Assembly (NCBI GenBank): GCA_902478425.1
Contig: CABSKV010000016.1
Location: 1 to 23,132 of the forward strand
Origin: an uncultured Coriobacteriia bacterium
GTDB lineage: Bacteria > Actinomycetota > Coriobacteriia > Coriobacteriales > QAMH01
Length of the DNA: 23,132 nt
Direction of reading: 5' to 3'
Both the position numbers and the translations under genes were made by a program. Each line of letters starts with the position of its first letter. Position 1 is the stretch's first letter. The notes under the pieces are model-generated. The model searched no databases. It had not been told where the DNA came from and was given only the letters and a program-made list of their open reading frames with translations. Positions 14,387 to 22,578 of this stretch are shown here, piece by piece.

Positions 14387-15591
14387 GTTTCAACTTCACC
14401 AAGCCCAATATGCCGCGTTCGTTTGCCGCGCGCTCGGACGTGGGCAGCGTGCGCGAGCACAACGAGGACAGCTACCTGGTCAAGACCCCGCTCTTCGTCG
14501 TCGCCGACGGCATGGGTGGCCATGAGGCAGGCGAGGTCGCGAGCAGGATCGCCGTGACCACGATGGAGGCCCACGCTCCCAAGAGCACGAACCCCGAGGC
14601 GCTTGCGAACGCCGTTCTCAAGGCCAACGAGGCCGTGCTGCGCGGCGCCAAGGACGGCACGGGCAAGCCCGGCATGGGCACGACGCTCACTGCCGCCTTC
14701 GTCTTCGAAGGCGAGGCAACCATCGCGCAGGTGGGCGATTCGCGCGCATACCTGCTGCACGACGGCAAACTCCAGCGCGTCACGCGCGACCACTCCCTCG
14801 TGGCAGACCTCATCGAGCAAGGACGTCTGACCGAGGCCGAGGCCCGCTTCCATCCGCAGCGCTCCGTCATCACGCGCGCGCTCGGCAGCGACCCCAACAT
14901 GCAGCCCGACCTCTACACGCTGCATGTCGAGGAAGGCGACCGCCTGGTTCTGTGCTCGGACGGCCTGTGCTCCATGATCGCCGATGACGAGATCGAAGCT
15001 ATCTTGCTCGATAATCCCGCTCCGGCCCAAGCCTGCGATGCGCTGGTCGAAGAGGCGATTATCGCCGGTGGCCTCGACAACGTCACGGTCATCGTCATCG
15101 ACCCGCTGGGGGATCCTCCCTCGGACGAAGACGAGGTGACCTACTTCGAGGAGCGCATCGTGGGCGTTCCCGAAGACGACGAGGAAGAAGAGCCCGCCGT
15201 CGAGCCCAGCGTGGCACCTGTCGCCTCGAAGAGCGCGAACGGTCGCGGAGGCAAGCACCACAAAACCAAGCAGAAGGGCAGGATGGCTCCCCTCATCTGG
15301 GCGCTCGCCTTCGTCCTCATTCTTGCCGCCGCGGGCTTTGGCTTCTACGCCTTTGCGCAGAACTCGTACTACATCATCGCCGAGGATGGCATCGTAAGCG
15401 TCTACCGTGGTCTTCCCGGCGAGGTCGCCGGCATCTCGGTCTCGTGGCTCGAGTCACAGGCTCCGGACATCGACATCACCAAGCTCACCCCGATGGTGCA
15501 GAACAGCCTGAAGAACGGTATCTCGGTCGAGTCGCTCGACCAGGCCGACAGCCTCATTTCCGAATATCGCCAGCAGACCACGAGGGGCTAA
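14383..15591 (+). CDS. pstP: PstP-like PP2C Ser/Thr protein phosphatase
   Basis: A 402-residue PP2C phosphatase, the eraser for the kinases of this cluster. The N-terminal catalytic domain (about residues 12-245) contains the metal-binding motifs SDVGSVREHNED, VADGMGGHEAG (Asp42-Gly43), VGDSRAYL, LCSDGLCSM and GLDNVTVIVI. An acidic linker and a basic stretch (HHKTKQKGR) come before one membrane helix (about 304-326), followed by an extracytoplasmic domain of about 75 residues, the same plan as mycobacterial PstP. Its ATG overlaps the fhaB stop by 4 bp (ATGA), so it is translationally coupled. Mn2+/Mg2+ dependence is expected from the family. Confidence 0.95.
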   Translation: MSFNFTKPNMPRSFAARSDVGSVREHNEDSYLVKTPLFVVADGMGGHEAGEVASRIAVTTMEAHAPKSTNPEALANAVLKANEAVLRGAKDGTGKPGMGTTLTAAFVFEGEATIAQVGDSRAYLLHDGKLQRVTRDHSLVADLIEQGRLTEAEARFHPQRSVITRALGSDPNMQPDLYTLHVEEGDRLVLCSDGLCSMIADDEIEAILLDNPAPAQACDALVEEAIIAGGLDNVTVIVIDPLGDPPSDEDEVTYFEERIVGVPEDDEEEEPAVEPSVAPVASKSANGRGGKHHKTKQKGRMAPLIWALAFVLILAAAGFGFYAFAQNSYYIIAEDGIVSVYRGLPGEVAGISVSWLESQAPDIDITKLTPMVQNSLKNGISVESLDQADSLISEYRQQTTRG

Positions 15592-15593
15592 GC

Positions 15594-18359
15594 GTGCGCT
15601 CACGCCGAACGACAGAGCTATGGCTTCTCATAGCGGCGACGCCCGTATTGTTGCTGCTGTTCCTGATGCTGCTCGTCAACGCGAACACTCCGTTGACGTT
15701 CAACTCCTTTGCCGTGCCCATCGCCCTGGTCGTGAGCTTCTTCGTCGCCCATCTGGCGCTTCGCCGCTTCGCACCCAACGCCGATCCGGCCCTGCTGCCC
15801 ATCGCGTTTCTGCTCTGCGGCATCGGCATCTGCTTCGTCTTGCGCCTGGCTCCCGATAGTGCCGGGCGTCAGATCATCTGGCTCTTCGCCGGCATCGCAC
15901 TCATGGTCGCGACCATCATCCTCGTGCCGAGCGTCGAGCGCCTGGGGCGCTTCAAGTACACCTGCCTGCTCTTCGGCATCATCCTGCTGCTGCTGCCGGT
16001 CCTGCCCGTCATCGGCGTCGAGTACAACGGCTCGCGCATCTGGCTGTCGATCTTCGGCCTCTCGTTCCAGCCGGGAGAAATCGCGAAGATTCTCATCGTC
16101 TTGTTCCTCGCGGCATACCTTGCCGACAATCGCGAGCTGCTGAGCGTCATGCGTCGTAGCCGCTCCGGCCTCAAGTACCCGGACTTCCGCGCGCTCATCC
16201 CCTTGCTTGCCATGTGGATCGTCGCCATGCTCATCGTCATCCTCGAGCGCGACCTCGGCAGCGCCCTGCTGTTCTTCGGCATCTTCCTCGTGATGATCTA
16301 CGTCTGCACCGGCAGACTGTCCTACGTGCTCATCGGCATCCTGCTCGTCGCCATCGGCGGCGTGGGCCTCTACATGCTCTTCCCGCACGTGCAGACGCGT
16401 ATCGCCATCTGGCTCGACCCCTTCGCGGATGCGAGTGGCTCAGGATACCAGCTCGTGCAGTCGCTGTACTCGCTGGCAGACGGCGGGCTCTTCGGTTGCG
16501 GCATCGGGCGCGGCATGCCCACCTTCATCCCCGAGGTGCAAAGCGACTTCATCTTCTCGGCCATTGCCGAGGAAATGGGCCTGCTCGGCGCGTCGGGCGT
16601 CATCTTCCTGTTCATGCTCTTTGCCGTGCGCGGCTTTCTCACCGCGGCGCGCGCCAAGTCCGATATGGCCGCCTTCACGGCCGTCGGTCTCACCACCTCC
16701 ATCTGCCTACAGGCTTTCATCATCATCGGCGGAGTCACGGGCTTCATCCCGCTCACGGGCCTCACCTTGCCCTTCATGAGCCAGGGCGGTTCCTCGCTAC
16801 TCTCGAGCTTCATCATCGTCGGCCTGCTGCTGTGTGCCGGCAACGAGGGCACGGGCCTGCAAACCGAGATGACGAGCACCACCACGATCAAGACGCCGGG
16901 CGAGACGGGCGTCTTGGGCCGCACCGCCCTGGGCAAGCGCCTCACCAGGCTCATCACCGTCTTCGCGCTGCTCTTCGCCGCCCTCATCGCCAACCTCACC
17001 TTCATACAGGTCGTGCAGGCCGACGAGCTGCAGAATCGCAGCGGTAACAACCATACGCTGCAACGCATCGCAGAGCAGCAGCGCGGTGCCATCGTCACCT
17101 CCGACAACGTCGTGCTCGCCGAATCCATCCCGCAATCGAATGGCACCTACGAGCGCATCTACCCGCAGGGCTCTCTGGCGGCCCATGTCGTCGGCTATAC
17201 CTCGCAGCGCTATGGCAGCACCGGTGTCGAGAACACGATGGGCTCGACGCTCGTGGGCGAGGAACATTTCGAGACGATCGGCGATGCCATCCGCGCTTAC
17301 GCGGGCGAGAAACCCCAGGGCAACGATGTCGTGCTCACCATCAACTCGAAGGTCCAGCGTGCTGCCGAGGGCGTGCTCCACGGCCAGAAGGGCGCATGCG
17401 TCGTGCTCGACACGGCAACCGGCGCCGTGCTTGCCGAGGCCTCGACGCCCACCTACGACAACAACAATGTCGAGAGCATCCTGACGGGTTCGAGCTCCGA
17501 GGGCGCGCTCGTCAATCGCGCCACGCAGACCCTCTACGCGCCGGGCTCGACCTTCAAGATCGTCACGCTCGGTGCCGCGCTCGACACGAACACGGTCACT
17601 CCCGACACGGTGTACAGCGCGCCGAGCACGATCGACATCGGCAACGCTCCCATCACCAACTACAAGAACCACGCGTACGGTCGCGTCACCGTCGCCGAGG
17701 CCACCGCGCTCTCGGCGAACACGGCCTTCGCGCAGATTGCCGATGAGCTGGGTGCCAAGAACCTCGTCGCCTACGCCGAGAAGTTCGGCTTCAACAATGA
17801 CAAGGTGGCACTCGACTTCAACCTCGCCACCTCGCTCATGCCCGATCCCAACGAGATGACCCGCTGGGAGACCGCCTGGGCTGGCGACGGACAGCCCGTC
17901 GGCGAGCACGAGAGCCCGGCAGGCCCCCAGGCCACGGTCATGGAGATGGCCGTCTGCATGGCGGCGATCTCTAATAACGGCGTGGCGCTGCATCCCTACG
18001 TCATCTCCAAGGTGGTCTCGGCTTCCGGCTCGACGACCTTCGAGACCAAGCCGCAAATCATGGGCCAGACGATCTCCGAGAAGACCGCCAAGACCGAGCA
18101 GGAGATTCTCGCGGGCGTCGTGGAGCACGGCACGGGCACGCAGGCTCGCGTTGACGGTGCCAACGTCATCGGCAAGACGGGTACGGCCGAGACGGGCAAG
18201 GAGAAGTCGGACGCGTGGTTCGTCGGTACCGCCCAGGCAAACGGTCGCAGCGTGACCGTCGCCATCGTCATCGAAGAGGGCGATAGCGGCGGCGATGTCG
18301 CGGCACCCAAGGCCGCGACCTTGTTCCTGGCCGCCCTGCGAGAAATGGGGGCGCTCTAG
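15594..18359 (+). CDS. RodA/FtsW - class B penicillin-binding protein fusion
   Basis: One 921-residue protein carrying both halves of an elongation/division peptidoglycan synthase. Residues about 1-415 are a SEDS glycosyltransferase with around ten membrane segments and signatures ERDLGSALLF (Asp220), WLDPFADASGSGYQLVQSL, GRGMPTFIPEVQSDFIF and LPFMSQGGSS. After a linker of about 30 residues a further membrane helix (about 447-470) leads into a PbpA-like transpeptidase with the catalytic SxxK (Ser652-Lys655 in PGSTFK), SxN (Ser707-Asn709) and KTG (861-863). An even number of SEDS helices puts the junction in the cytoplasm, so the fusion is topologically sensible. GTG start at 15594 with RBS GAGGGG, 2 bp after pstP; the frame is open further upstream but inside pstP. 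In mycobacteria rodA and pbpA are separate adjacent genes in this order. Beta-lactams would be expected to acylate Ser652. Confidence 0.95.
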   Translation: MRSRRTTELWLLIAATPVLLLLFLMLLVNANTPLTFNSFAVPIALVVSFFVAHLALRRFAPNADPALLPIAFLLCGIGICFVLRLAPDSAGRQIIWLFAGIALMVATIILVPSVERLGRFKYTCLLFGIILLLLPVLPVIGVEYNGSRIWLSIFGLSFQPGEIAKILIVLFLAAYLADNRELLSVMRRSRSGLKYPDFRALIPLLAMWIVAMLIVILERDLGSALLFFGIFLVMIYVCTGRLSYVLIGILLVAIGGVGLYMLFPHVQTRIAIWLDPFADASGSGYQLVQSLYSLADGGLFGCGIGRGMPTFIPEVQSDFIFSAIAEEMGLLGASGVIFLFMLFAVRGFLTAARAKSDMAAFTAVGLTTSICLQAFIIIGGVTGFIPLTGLTLPFMSQGGSSLLSSFIIVGLLLCAGNEGTGLQTEMTSTTTIKTPGETGVLGRTALGKRLTRLITVFALLFAALIANLTFIQVVQADELQNRSGNNHTLQRIAEQQRGAIVTSDNVVLAESIPQSNGTYERIYPQGSLAAHVVGYTSQRYGSTGVENTMGSTLVGEEHFETIGDAIRAYAGEKPQGNDVVLTINSKVQRAAEGVLHGQKGACVVLDTATGAVLAEASTPTYDNNNVESILTGSSSEGALVNRATQTLYAPGSTFKIVTLGAALDTNTVTPDTVYSAPSTIDIGNAPITNYKNHAYGRVTVAEATALSANTAFAQIADELGAKNLVAYAEKFGFNNDKVALDFNLATSLMPDPNEMTRWETAWAGDGQPVGEHESPAGPQATVMEMAVCMAAISNNGVALHPYVISKVVSASGSTTFETKPQIMGQTISEKTAKTEQEILAGVVEHGTGTQARVDGANVIGKTGTAETGKEKSDAWFVGTAQANGRSVTVAIVIEEGDSGGDVAAPKAATLFLAALREMGAL

Positions 18360-18382
18360 ATATGCAGGCAAAGCGCTTTTTT
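18351..18382 (+). terminator. Possible weak terminator after the RodA-PBP gene
   Basis: GCGCT (18351-18355) can pair with AGCGC (18372-18376), with G-U extensions, across a 16-nt loop containing the stop codon, followed by six T. The loop is long, so partial read-through into pknB is likely. Confidence 0.35.
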
Positions 18383-18405
18383 CGACATTATGCAAATACG
18401 GCAGC

Positions 18406-18422
18406 TGCTAGATTGGTAGAAT
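18406..18422 (+). promoter_or_regulatory. Candidate promoter elements of pknB
   Basis: TGCTAGATT (18406-18414) is an extended -10, and TAGAAT (18417-18422) is a second 5-of-6 -10 candidate. Neither has a consensus -35. They lie just upstream of the palindrome at 18433-18448. Confidence 0.35.
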
Positions 18423-18432
18423 GCCTGATGGT

Positions 18433-18462
18433 ATGCGAGCGCTCGCATGCGCGCATTCGCAT
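18433..18462. repeat. Nested palindromes in the pknB leader
   Basis: A perfect 16-bp palindrome ATGCGAGCGCTCGCAT (18433-18448) overlaps by 2 bp a second perfect palindrome ATGCGCGCAT (18447-18456), followed by a further TTCGCAT half-site (18456-18462). They lie about 24-53 bp before the pknB start and downstream of the candidate -10 boxes. An operator or an mRNA leader structure are both possible. Confidence 0.6.
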
Positions 18463-18485
18463 CACAAGCGACAGGGAGTATAAAC

Positions 18486-20282
18486 GTGGTTAATCGGACA
18501 CTGGGGAACCGCTATCAGATTACCGAGAAAATCGGCATGGGCGGCATGGCAGAGGTTTACAAGGCCACCGATTCGACGCTTGGCAGGACTGTCGCCGTCA
18601 AGGTGATGCTTCCGCAATACGCATCTGATCCCAACTTCGCCGCGCGCTTCAGGCAAGAAGCGCAAGCTGCTGCTAACCTGAGCAGCCCCTATATCGTCAA
18701 CATCTACGACTGGGGTCGTGACGGCGATTCGTATTACATCGTCATGGAGTACGTGCGCGGCACCGACCTCAAGACCGCCATCCAGCAGCGCGGCAACATT
18801 CACCCGCGCAAGGTGGCAGAGATCGGCTCGCAGGTGTGCTCCGCGCTTTCCGTCGCCCACGGCTACGACATCATCCATCGCGACATCAAGTCCGCGAACA
18901 TCATGGTGCAAGGCGATGGCAACGTGAAGGTCATGGACTTCGGCATCGCGCAGGCCGGTCATCCCGGCATGACGCAGGATTCCTCGGTCCTGGGCACCGC
19001 GCACTACGTGAGCCCCGAGCAGGCCCAGGGCAAGAAGCTCACGGCAGCCAGCGACCTCTACTCGCTCGGCATCGTGCTCTACGAGGCCGCCACGGGCCAG
19101 CTGCCCTTCGACGGGCCGGACGTGGTGTCGGTCGCCATGAAGCAGGTGAGCGACCCGCCCGTGCCGCCACGCCAGATCAATCCCAACATCGACCCGCAGT
19201 TCGAGGCCATCATCATGACGGCACTGCAGAAGAACCCCGACGATCGCTTCGCGACCGCCAAGGAGATGCAGCGCGCCATCGACGACTACCTCTCCGGTCG
19301 CGCTTCGGCCGAGACGCAGGTGCTCAACCGTGGCTACTCCGCCGCCGGCGCCACCGCCGCATACGGTGCCGACCAGACCATGGTCATGGCCGGGCCGGGG
19401 CAGACGACCGTCATGCCAGGCGGCGGCATGCAAGGTGGCATGCAGCAGCAGCAACCACGCAAGAACACCAAGCGCAACGTCATCATCGCCATCATCGCCG
19501 TTGTCCTCATCGCCGGTATCGGCTTCTTCGTGGCCAATGCCGCCGGTCTCTTCGGGGGAACGGTCAAGGTTCCCGATGTCGTGGGCTACACCGAGCAGGA
19601 TGCCCGAGACTCCCTGAAGGAAGCGGGGCTCAAGGTCGGCCGCATCAAGCTCGAGAAGAGCAATACGGTGCCGGAGGGCATGATCATCAGCCAAGACCCC
19701 AAGGCCGACACCCAGGTGCAGGTGGGCTCCGTGGTCAACCTCACCATTTCCTCGAAGGAAGAGACCGTCAGCGTCCCCAATCTCATGGGCCTCACGGCCG
19801 CAGGGGCCGAGCAGCAGCTGGCGGCCTTGGGGCTCGTGGGCGTATCGAAGCAGGACAACAGCGACACGGTCGAAGCCGGCAAGGTCTGCGATCAGGACCC
19901 CGCCGTCAACTCCCAGGTCGCCGTGGGCTCCACCGTTACCTATACGGTGTCGACCGGCAAGAAGGCAGAGAACGTCAAGGTTCCCAACGTGCTTGGCATC
20001 GGCGAGGTCGACGCTGTCTCCGCCCTCGAGGGTCGTGGCCTGAGCGTCTCGGTAAACTACGAGTCGACCGCAAACGCGAGCCAGGGTGAGGTCATCAGGC
20101 AGAGCATCGCCGGCGACACGGAAGTCGCGAAGGGCTCGAGCATCACGATTACCGTTGCGGTTTCGCCTTTCCCGTCCGAGCCGACACCCGATACCCCAAG
20201 CGGCGGTGACGGCGACAATGCCGGTGGCGATGGCAGCGGAGACACCGGCGGAGGCGGAGAGGCGCCGCAGAGCGCCGGCTAG
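18486..20282 (+). CDS. pknB: PASTA-domain Ser/Thr protein kinase (PknB-like)
   Basis: A 598-residue transmembrane kinase. The kinase domain (about residues 10-275) has all key residues: GMGGMAEV loop, Lys39, Glu58, HRDIKSAN (Asp133, Asn138), DFG (Asp151) and the activation segment ending in GTAHYVSPEQ. A Gly/Gln-rich juxtamembrane region leads to one membrane helix (about 331-355) and three extracellular PASTA repeats (starting near residues 360, 428 and 497), which in relatives bind muropeptides or lipid II. A Gly/Asp-rich tail of about 35 residues ends the protein. Mycobacterial PknB has four PASTA repeats. The GTG at 18486 has AGGGAG 7 nt upstream; an ATG at 18447 in frame lies inside the palindrome without RBS. 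Expected substrates nearby are the FHA proteins, PstP and the synthase fusion. Last gene of the cluster. Confidence 0.95.
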   Translation: MVNRTLGNRYQITEKIGMGGMAEVYKATDSTLGRTVAVKVMLPQYASDPNFAARFRQEAQAAANLSSPYIVNIYDWGRDGDSYYIVMEYVRGTDLKTAIQQRGNIHPRKVAEIGSQVCSALSVAHGYDIIHRDIKSANIMVQGDGNVKVMDFGIAQAGHPGMTQDSSVLGTAHYVSPEQAQGKKLTAASDLYSLGIVLYEAATGQLPFDGPDVVSVAMKQVSDPPVPPRQINPNIDPQFEAIIMTALQKNPDDRFATAKEMQRAIDDYLSGRASAETQVLNRGYSAAGATAAYGADQTMVMAGPGQTTVMPGGGMQGGMQQQQPRKNTKRNVIIAIIAVVLIAGIGFFVANAAGLFGGTVKVPDVVGYTEQDARDSLKEAGLKVGRIKLEKSNTVPEGMIISQDPKADTQVQVGSVVNLTISSKEETVSVPNLMGLTAAGAEQQLAALGLVGVSKQDNSDTVEAGKVCDQDPAVNSQVAVGSTVTYTVSTGKKAENVKVPNVLGIGEVDAVSALEGRGLSVSVNYESTANASQGEVIRQSIAGDTEVAKGSSITITVAVSPFPSEPTPDTPSGGDGDNAGGDGSGDTGGGGEAPQSAG

Positions 20283-20326
20283 CAACCTTCGCCACGCATC
20301 AGCTTCGCATTCACAGTAGGAGCATG

Positions 20327-20368
20327 ACGAGAGAAGCCGCCTCATCGGGCGGCTTCTTGTTCTCTCGT
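20327..20368 (+). terminator. Large stem-loop terminator between pknB and the ModE-type gene
   Basis: The inner stem GAAGCCGCC (20333-20341) / GGCGGCTTC (20348-20356) has a 6-nt loop and is followed by TTGTTC; flanking ACGAGA (20327-20332) / TCTCGT (20363-20368) can extend it. It lies between convergent genes and may serve both, though the minus side lacks a T-run. Confidence 0.75.
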
Positions 20369-20397
20369 GACGCGTCTGGCGCTTGGTCTGGCAAATC

Positions 20398-20748
20398 CTA
20401 GAAGTCCTTGAAGGTCTCGCGGAAGACCTTGTCGGCGTATGCCTCGACCTTCTTGTCGTAGACGTCGTAGAGCTTGAGGAACTCCTCGCCGTCTTCGGTG
20501 AGCTTGGAACCACGGGCGCCATAGCGTTCGATGAGCTGGAAGCCGAGACCCTCCTCGACCTTCTTGATCATGCTCCACGCCTTGCTGTAGGCCATGTGGA
20601 GGTTCTTGGCCGTCTTGTTCAACGAGCCGTTCTCTTCGATTCCATGGAGAAGTGTCGCAGCGCCTTTGCCAAATGTCGGACCCTTGCGATCCTCGGTCGC
20701 GCTGACCATGAGCTTTACTTGCGCGTGCAGATTTTTCTTATCGGCCAT
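20398..20748 (-). CDS. Stand-alone ModE-type winged-helix (LysR-like HTH) regulator
   Basis: A 116-residue DNA-binding protein corresponding to the N-terminal domain of ModE: a helix-turn-helix with GSLNKTAKNLHMAYSKAWSMIKKVE (residues 41-65) and the wing ERYGARGSKLTEDG (74-87), then a C-terminal helix probably for dimerisation. The molybdate-binding (TOBE/MOP) domain of full ModE is absent, so it cannot sense molybdate in the known way. Such single-domain regulators are common in anaerobes with many molybdoenzymes. No mod or molybdenum-cofactor gene is next to it. The ATG at 20748 has AGAGGA about 6 nt upstream; the frame is open 20 codons further without RBS. Convergent with pknB, transcribed alone. 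Confidence 0.88.
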   Translation of the reverse strand: MADKKNLHAQVKLMVSATEDRKGPTFGKGAATLLHGIEENGSLNKTAKNLHMAYSKAWSMIKKVEEGLGFQLIERYGARGSKLTEDGEEFLKLYDVYDKKVEAYADKVFRETFKDF

Positions 20749-20797
20749 GATGAATCCTCTCGGTAAATTGTCCTGTAGATTCGTTCTATTGAGTTGC

Positions 20798-20847
20798 CCG
20801 ATAAACACCTTTAACGCTATCTACATGGATAACAAGATTTTTATCGG
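20798..20847. promoter_or_regulatory. CCGATAA / TTATCGG inverted pair upstream of the ModE-type gene
   Basis: CCGATAA (20798-20804) and TTATCGG (20841-20847) are exact inverted copies about 43 bp apart, and GATAA (20828-20832) with TTATC (20841-20845) makes a tighter pair. They lie in the AT-rich region 50-100 bp upstream of the regulator's start, so autoregulation is possible. The sequence does not match the long ModE box I know. Confidence 0.3.
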
Positions 20848-20881
20848 ATAGCAAGATTAAGCTGAGAAAAGGCTATTTGCA

Positions 20882-20903
20882 GTGGCGAACGGTAGCCCGC
20901 CAC
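20882..20903 (-). terminator. Possible stem-loop after thrC
   Basis: GTGGCG (20882-20887) pairs with CGCCAC (20898-20903) around a 10-nt loop, 10 bp beyond the thrC stop. On the minus strand it is followed by GCAAATAGCCTTTTC, with a T-run only some distance later, so it is a weak candidate. Confidence 0.3.
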
Positions 20904-20913
20904 GCGCTCGTGT

Positions 20914-22452
20914 TCATCCTATGAAGTCGGTAACTGCCTTTTCGATTGCCGCCGTATCGCCGTCAATCACTGTGGTGAAGCGAATGGGCTTCTCGTCGAG
21001 CTCGTCGAGCTGCGGCGGAACGGGGCATACCCGCGTCATCTCGTAGACCTTGCGGTTGAGCTCAACGTCGGTGAGCTTCTGCACGTCGGCGGGAAGCGAC
21101 TCGTCCGGCGCGAGGCCCGTGAGGCCGCGATACACGTTGCTGCCGAACTTGGCCCAGTTGGCCGTCGAGGCAACGAGCATGGGATTGCCACCCTTGTGCT
21201 GCTCGGCAACCTTCCAGGCAACGGCCGTATGCGGGTCGAGCAGGTAGTCGTGCTGTTCGAAGACATCGCGGATGGTCTGCAGGCAAGTCGCGCTGTCAAT
21301 CGAGCCGGCACGGTAATTCTGCTTGAGCGCAGCGAAGGTCTCGGCATCGAGCTCGAAGCGGCGCTTCTCGCGCAAATCATCCATCCAGGCGCGGATGGAG
21401 GCGGCATCGCGACCCGTCAGTTCGAAGAGTTGACGCTCGAGGTTGCTCGAGACGAGGATGTCCATCGAGGGCGACGGCGTGAGCACGAAGGGGCGATCGC
21501 TGATGTCGTAGACGCCCGTCTCGATGAAGTCGGTGAGCACGCGGTTGGTGTTGCTCGCGCACACGATGCGATCGATGGGTACGCCAATCTGCTTGGCATA
21601 CCAGCATGCGAGGATGTTGCCAAAGTTGCCCGTGGGCACCGTCACGTCGATGGGGTCGCCCGCGGCCACGATGCCGCCCTTGACCATGGTGGCATACGCA
21701 CTGATGTAGTACACGACCTGCGGCAGCAGCCTGCCCCAGTTAATCGAGTTGGCCGAGGAAAGCGCGATGTTGTGCTCGGCGAGCAGCTCCTCATTGAAGC
21801 TGGCGTCATCGAACATGCGCTTGACGCTCGTCTGGCAATCGTCGAAGTTGCCACGCACGCCATACACGCAAACGTTATCGCCATCCTGAGTGGCCATCTG
21901 CTTGAACTGGATGTCACTCACGCCACCATCGGGATAGAAGACGACGATGGAGATGTGATCGCGATCGGCAAAGCCCTGCAAGGCGGCCTTGCCCGTGTCA
22001 CCACTCGTGGCAACGGCGATGAGGTAGTCGTTGTCGGCGCCGCCCGCCGCACGATGCTTGTCGACGCATGCCGAGAAGAAGACCGGCAGGCATTGCAGCG
22101 CCATGTCCTTGAACGCGCAGGTGGGGCCATGCCACAGCTCGAGCACGTGCATGTCGTCGGCCACCGTGACGACCGGACAGATATCGGGCGTGTCGAAGTT
22201 ATCGTTATATGCACGCTGCATGAGCTCGTCGACCTTCGCGTCGTCGAAGTCGACGCCGAAGCGCCCGTATACGAACGTCGCGCGCTCGGCATAGGGCATA
22301 TCGGCAAGCGCGATTATCTCGTCGAGCGTCATCGAGGGCAGCTGCTCGGGAACGAACAGGCCGCCGCCAGACGCCATTCCCTTGAGAAGAGCCTCGCTGA
22401 AGGTCAGGGGCTCATGCGTGTTGCCACGCGTGTCGATATAGCGGATTTCCAT
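20914..22452 (-). CDS. thrC: Threonine synthase
   Basis: A 512-residue PLP enzyme that converts O-phosphohomoserine to threonine and phosphate, the last step of threonine synthesis. The N-terminus MEIRYIDTRGNTHEPLTFSEALLKGMASGGGLFVPEQLP is the standard threonine synthase N-terminal domain. Lys115 in CAFKDMALQ is the Schiff-base lysine. TSGDTGKAALQG is the phosphate-binding loop and YPDGGVSDIQFKQMAT the following conserved block. The length fits the ThrC group that includes E. coli and yeast-type enzymes with a C-terminal extension. The frame stays open far upstream, but the ATG at 22452 has a good RBS (GGAG, 6 nt) and is the family start. It diverges from iorA across a palindromic region. Confidence 0.95.
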   Translation of the reverse strand: MEIRYIDTRGNTHEPLTFSEALLKGMASGGGLFVPEQLPSMTLDEIIALADMPYAERATFVYGRFGVDFDDAKVDELMQRAYNDNFDTPDICPVVTVADDMHVLELWHGPTCAFKDMALQCLPVFFSACVDKHRAAGGADNDYLIAVATSGDTGKAALQGFADRDHISIVVFYPDGGVSDIQFKQMATQDGDNVCVYGVRGNFDDCQTSVKRMFDDASFNEELLAEHNIALSSANSINWGRLLPQVVYYISAYATMVKGGIVAAGDPIDVTVPTGNFGNILACWYAKQIGVPIDRIVCASNTNRVLTDFIETGVYDISDRPFVLTPSPSMDILVSSNLERQLFELTGRDAASIRAWMDDLREKRRFELDAETFAALKQNYRAGSIDSATCLQTIRDVFEQHDYLLDPHTAVAWKVAEQHKGGNPMLVASTANWAKFGSNVYRGLTGLAPDESLPADVQKLTDVELNRKVYEMTRVCPVPPQLDELDEKPIRFTTVIDGDTAAIEKAVTDFIG

Positions 22453-22477
22453 ACGAAACTCCAAGGTGAGGTGAACG

Positions 22478-22503
22478 TGCGATAGATGGTACCATGTATC
22501 GCA
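22478..22503. promoter_or_regulatory. 26-bp palindrome between thrC and iorA, holding symmetric -10 elements
   Basis: Bases 22478-22503 form an inverted repeat centred between 22490 and 22491 with 12 of 13 positions paired (one G-G mismatch at 22485/22496). The core ATGGTACCAT is palindromic, so an extended -10 of the form TGgTACCAT is present on both strands and could start thrC (about 26 nt from its ATG) and iorA. It may alternatively or additionally be a repressor site. Confidence 0.5.
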
Positions 22504-22578
22504 TTGTGCCGAGCGATGAACTTGGTGCACATGCGCTAACGAGAGGCCTGTCGCATAGGCAAGAACGAGGGGATCAGC

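Noticed and set aside
15444..15593. 50-codon upstream extension of the RodA-PBP fusion
   Set aside because: It is inside pstP in another frame; the GTG at 15594 has an RBS and begins with the first SEDS membrane helix.
16797..20522. Two very long minus-strand open frames opposite the PBP domain and pknB
   Set aside because: Both are complements of strongly conserved coding regions and show the same repetitive Arg/Gly/His/Asp composition.
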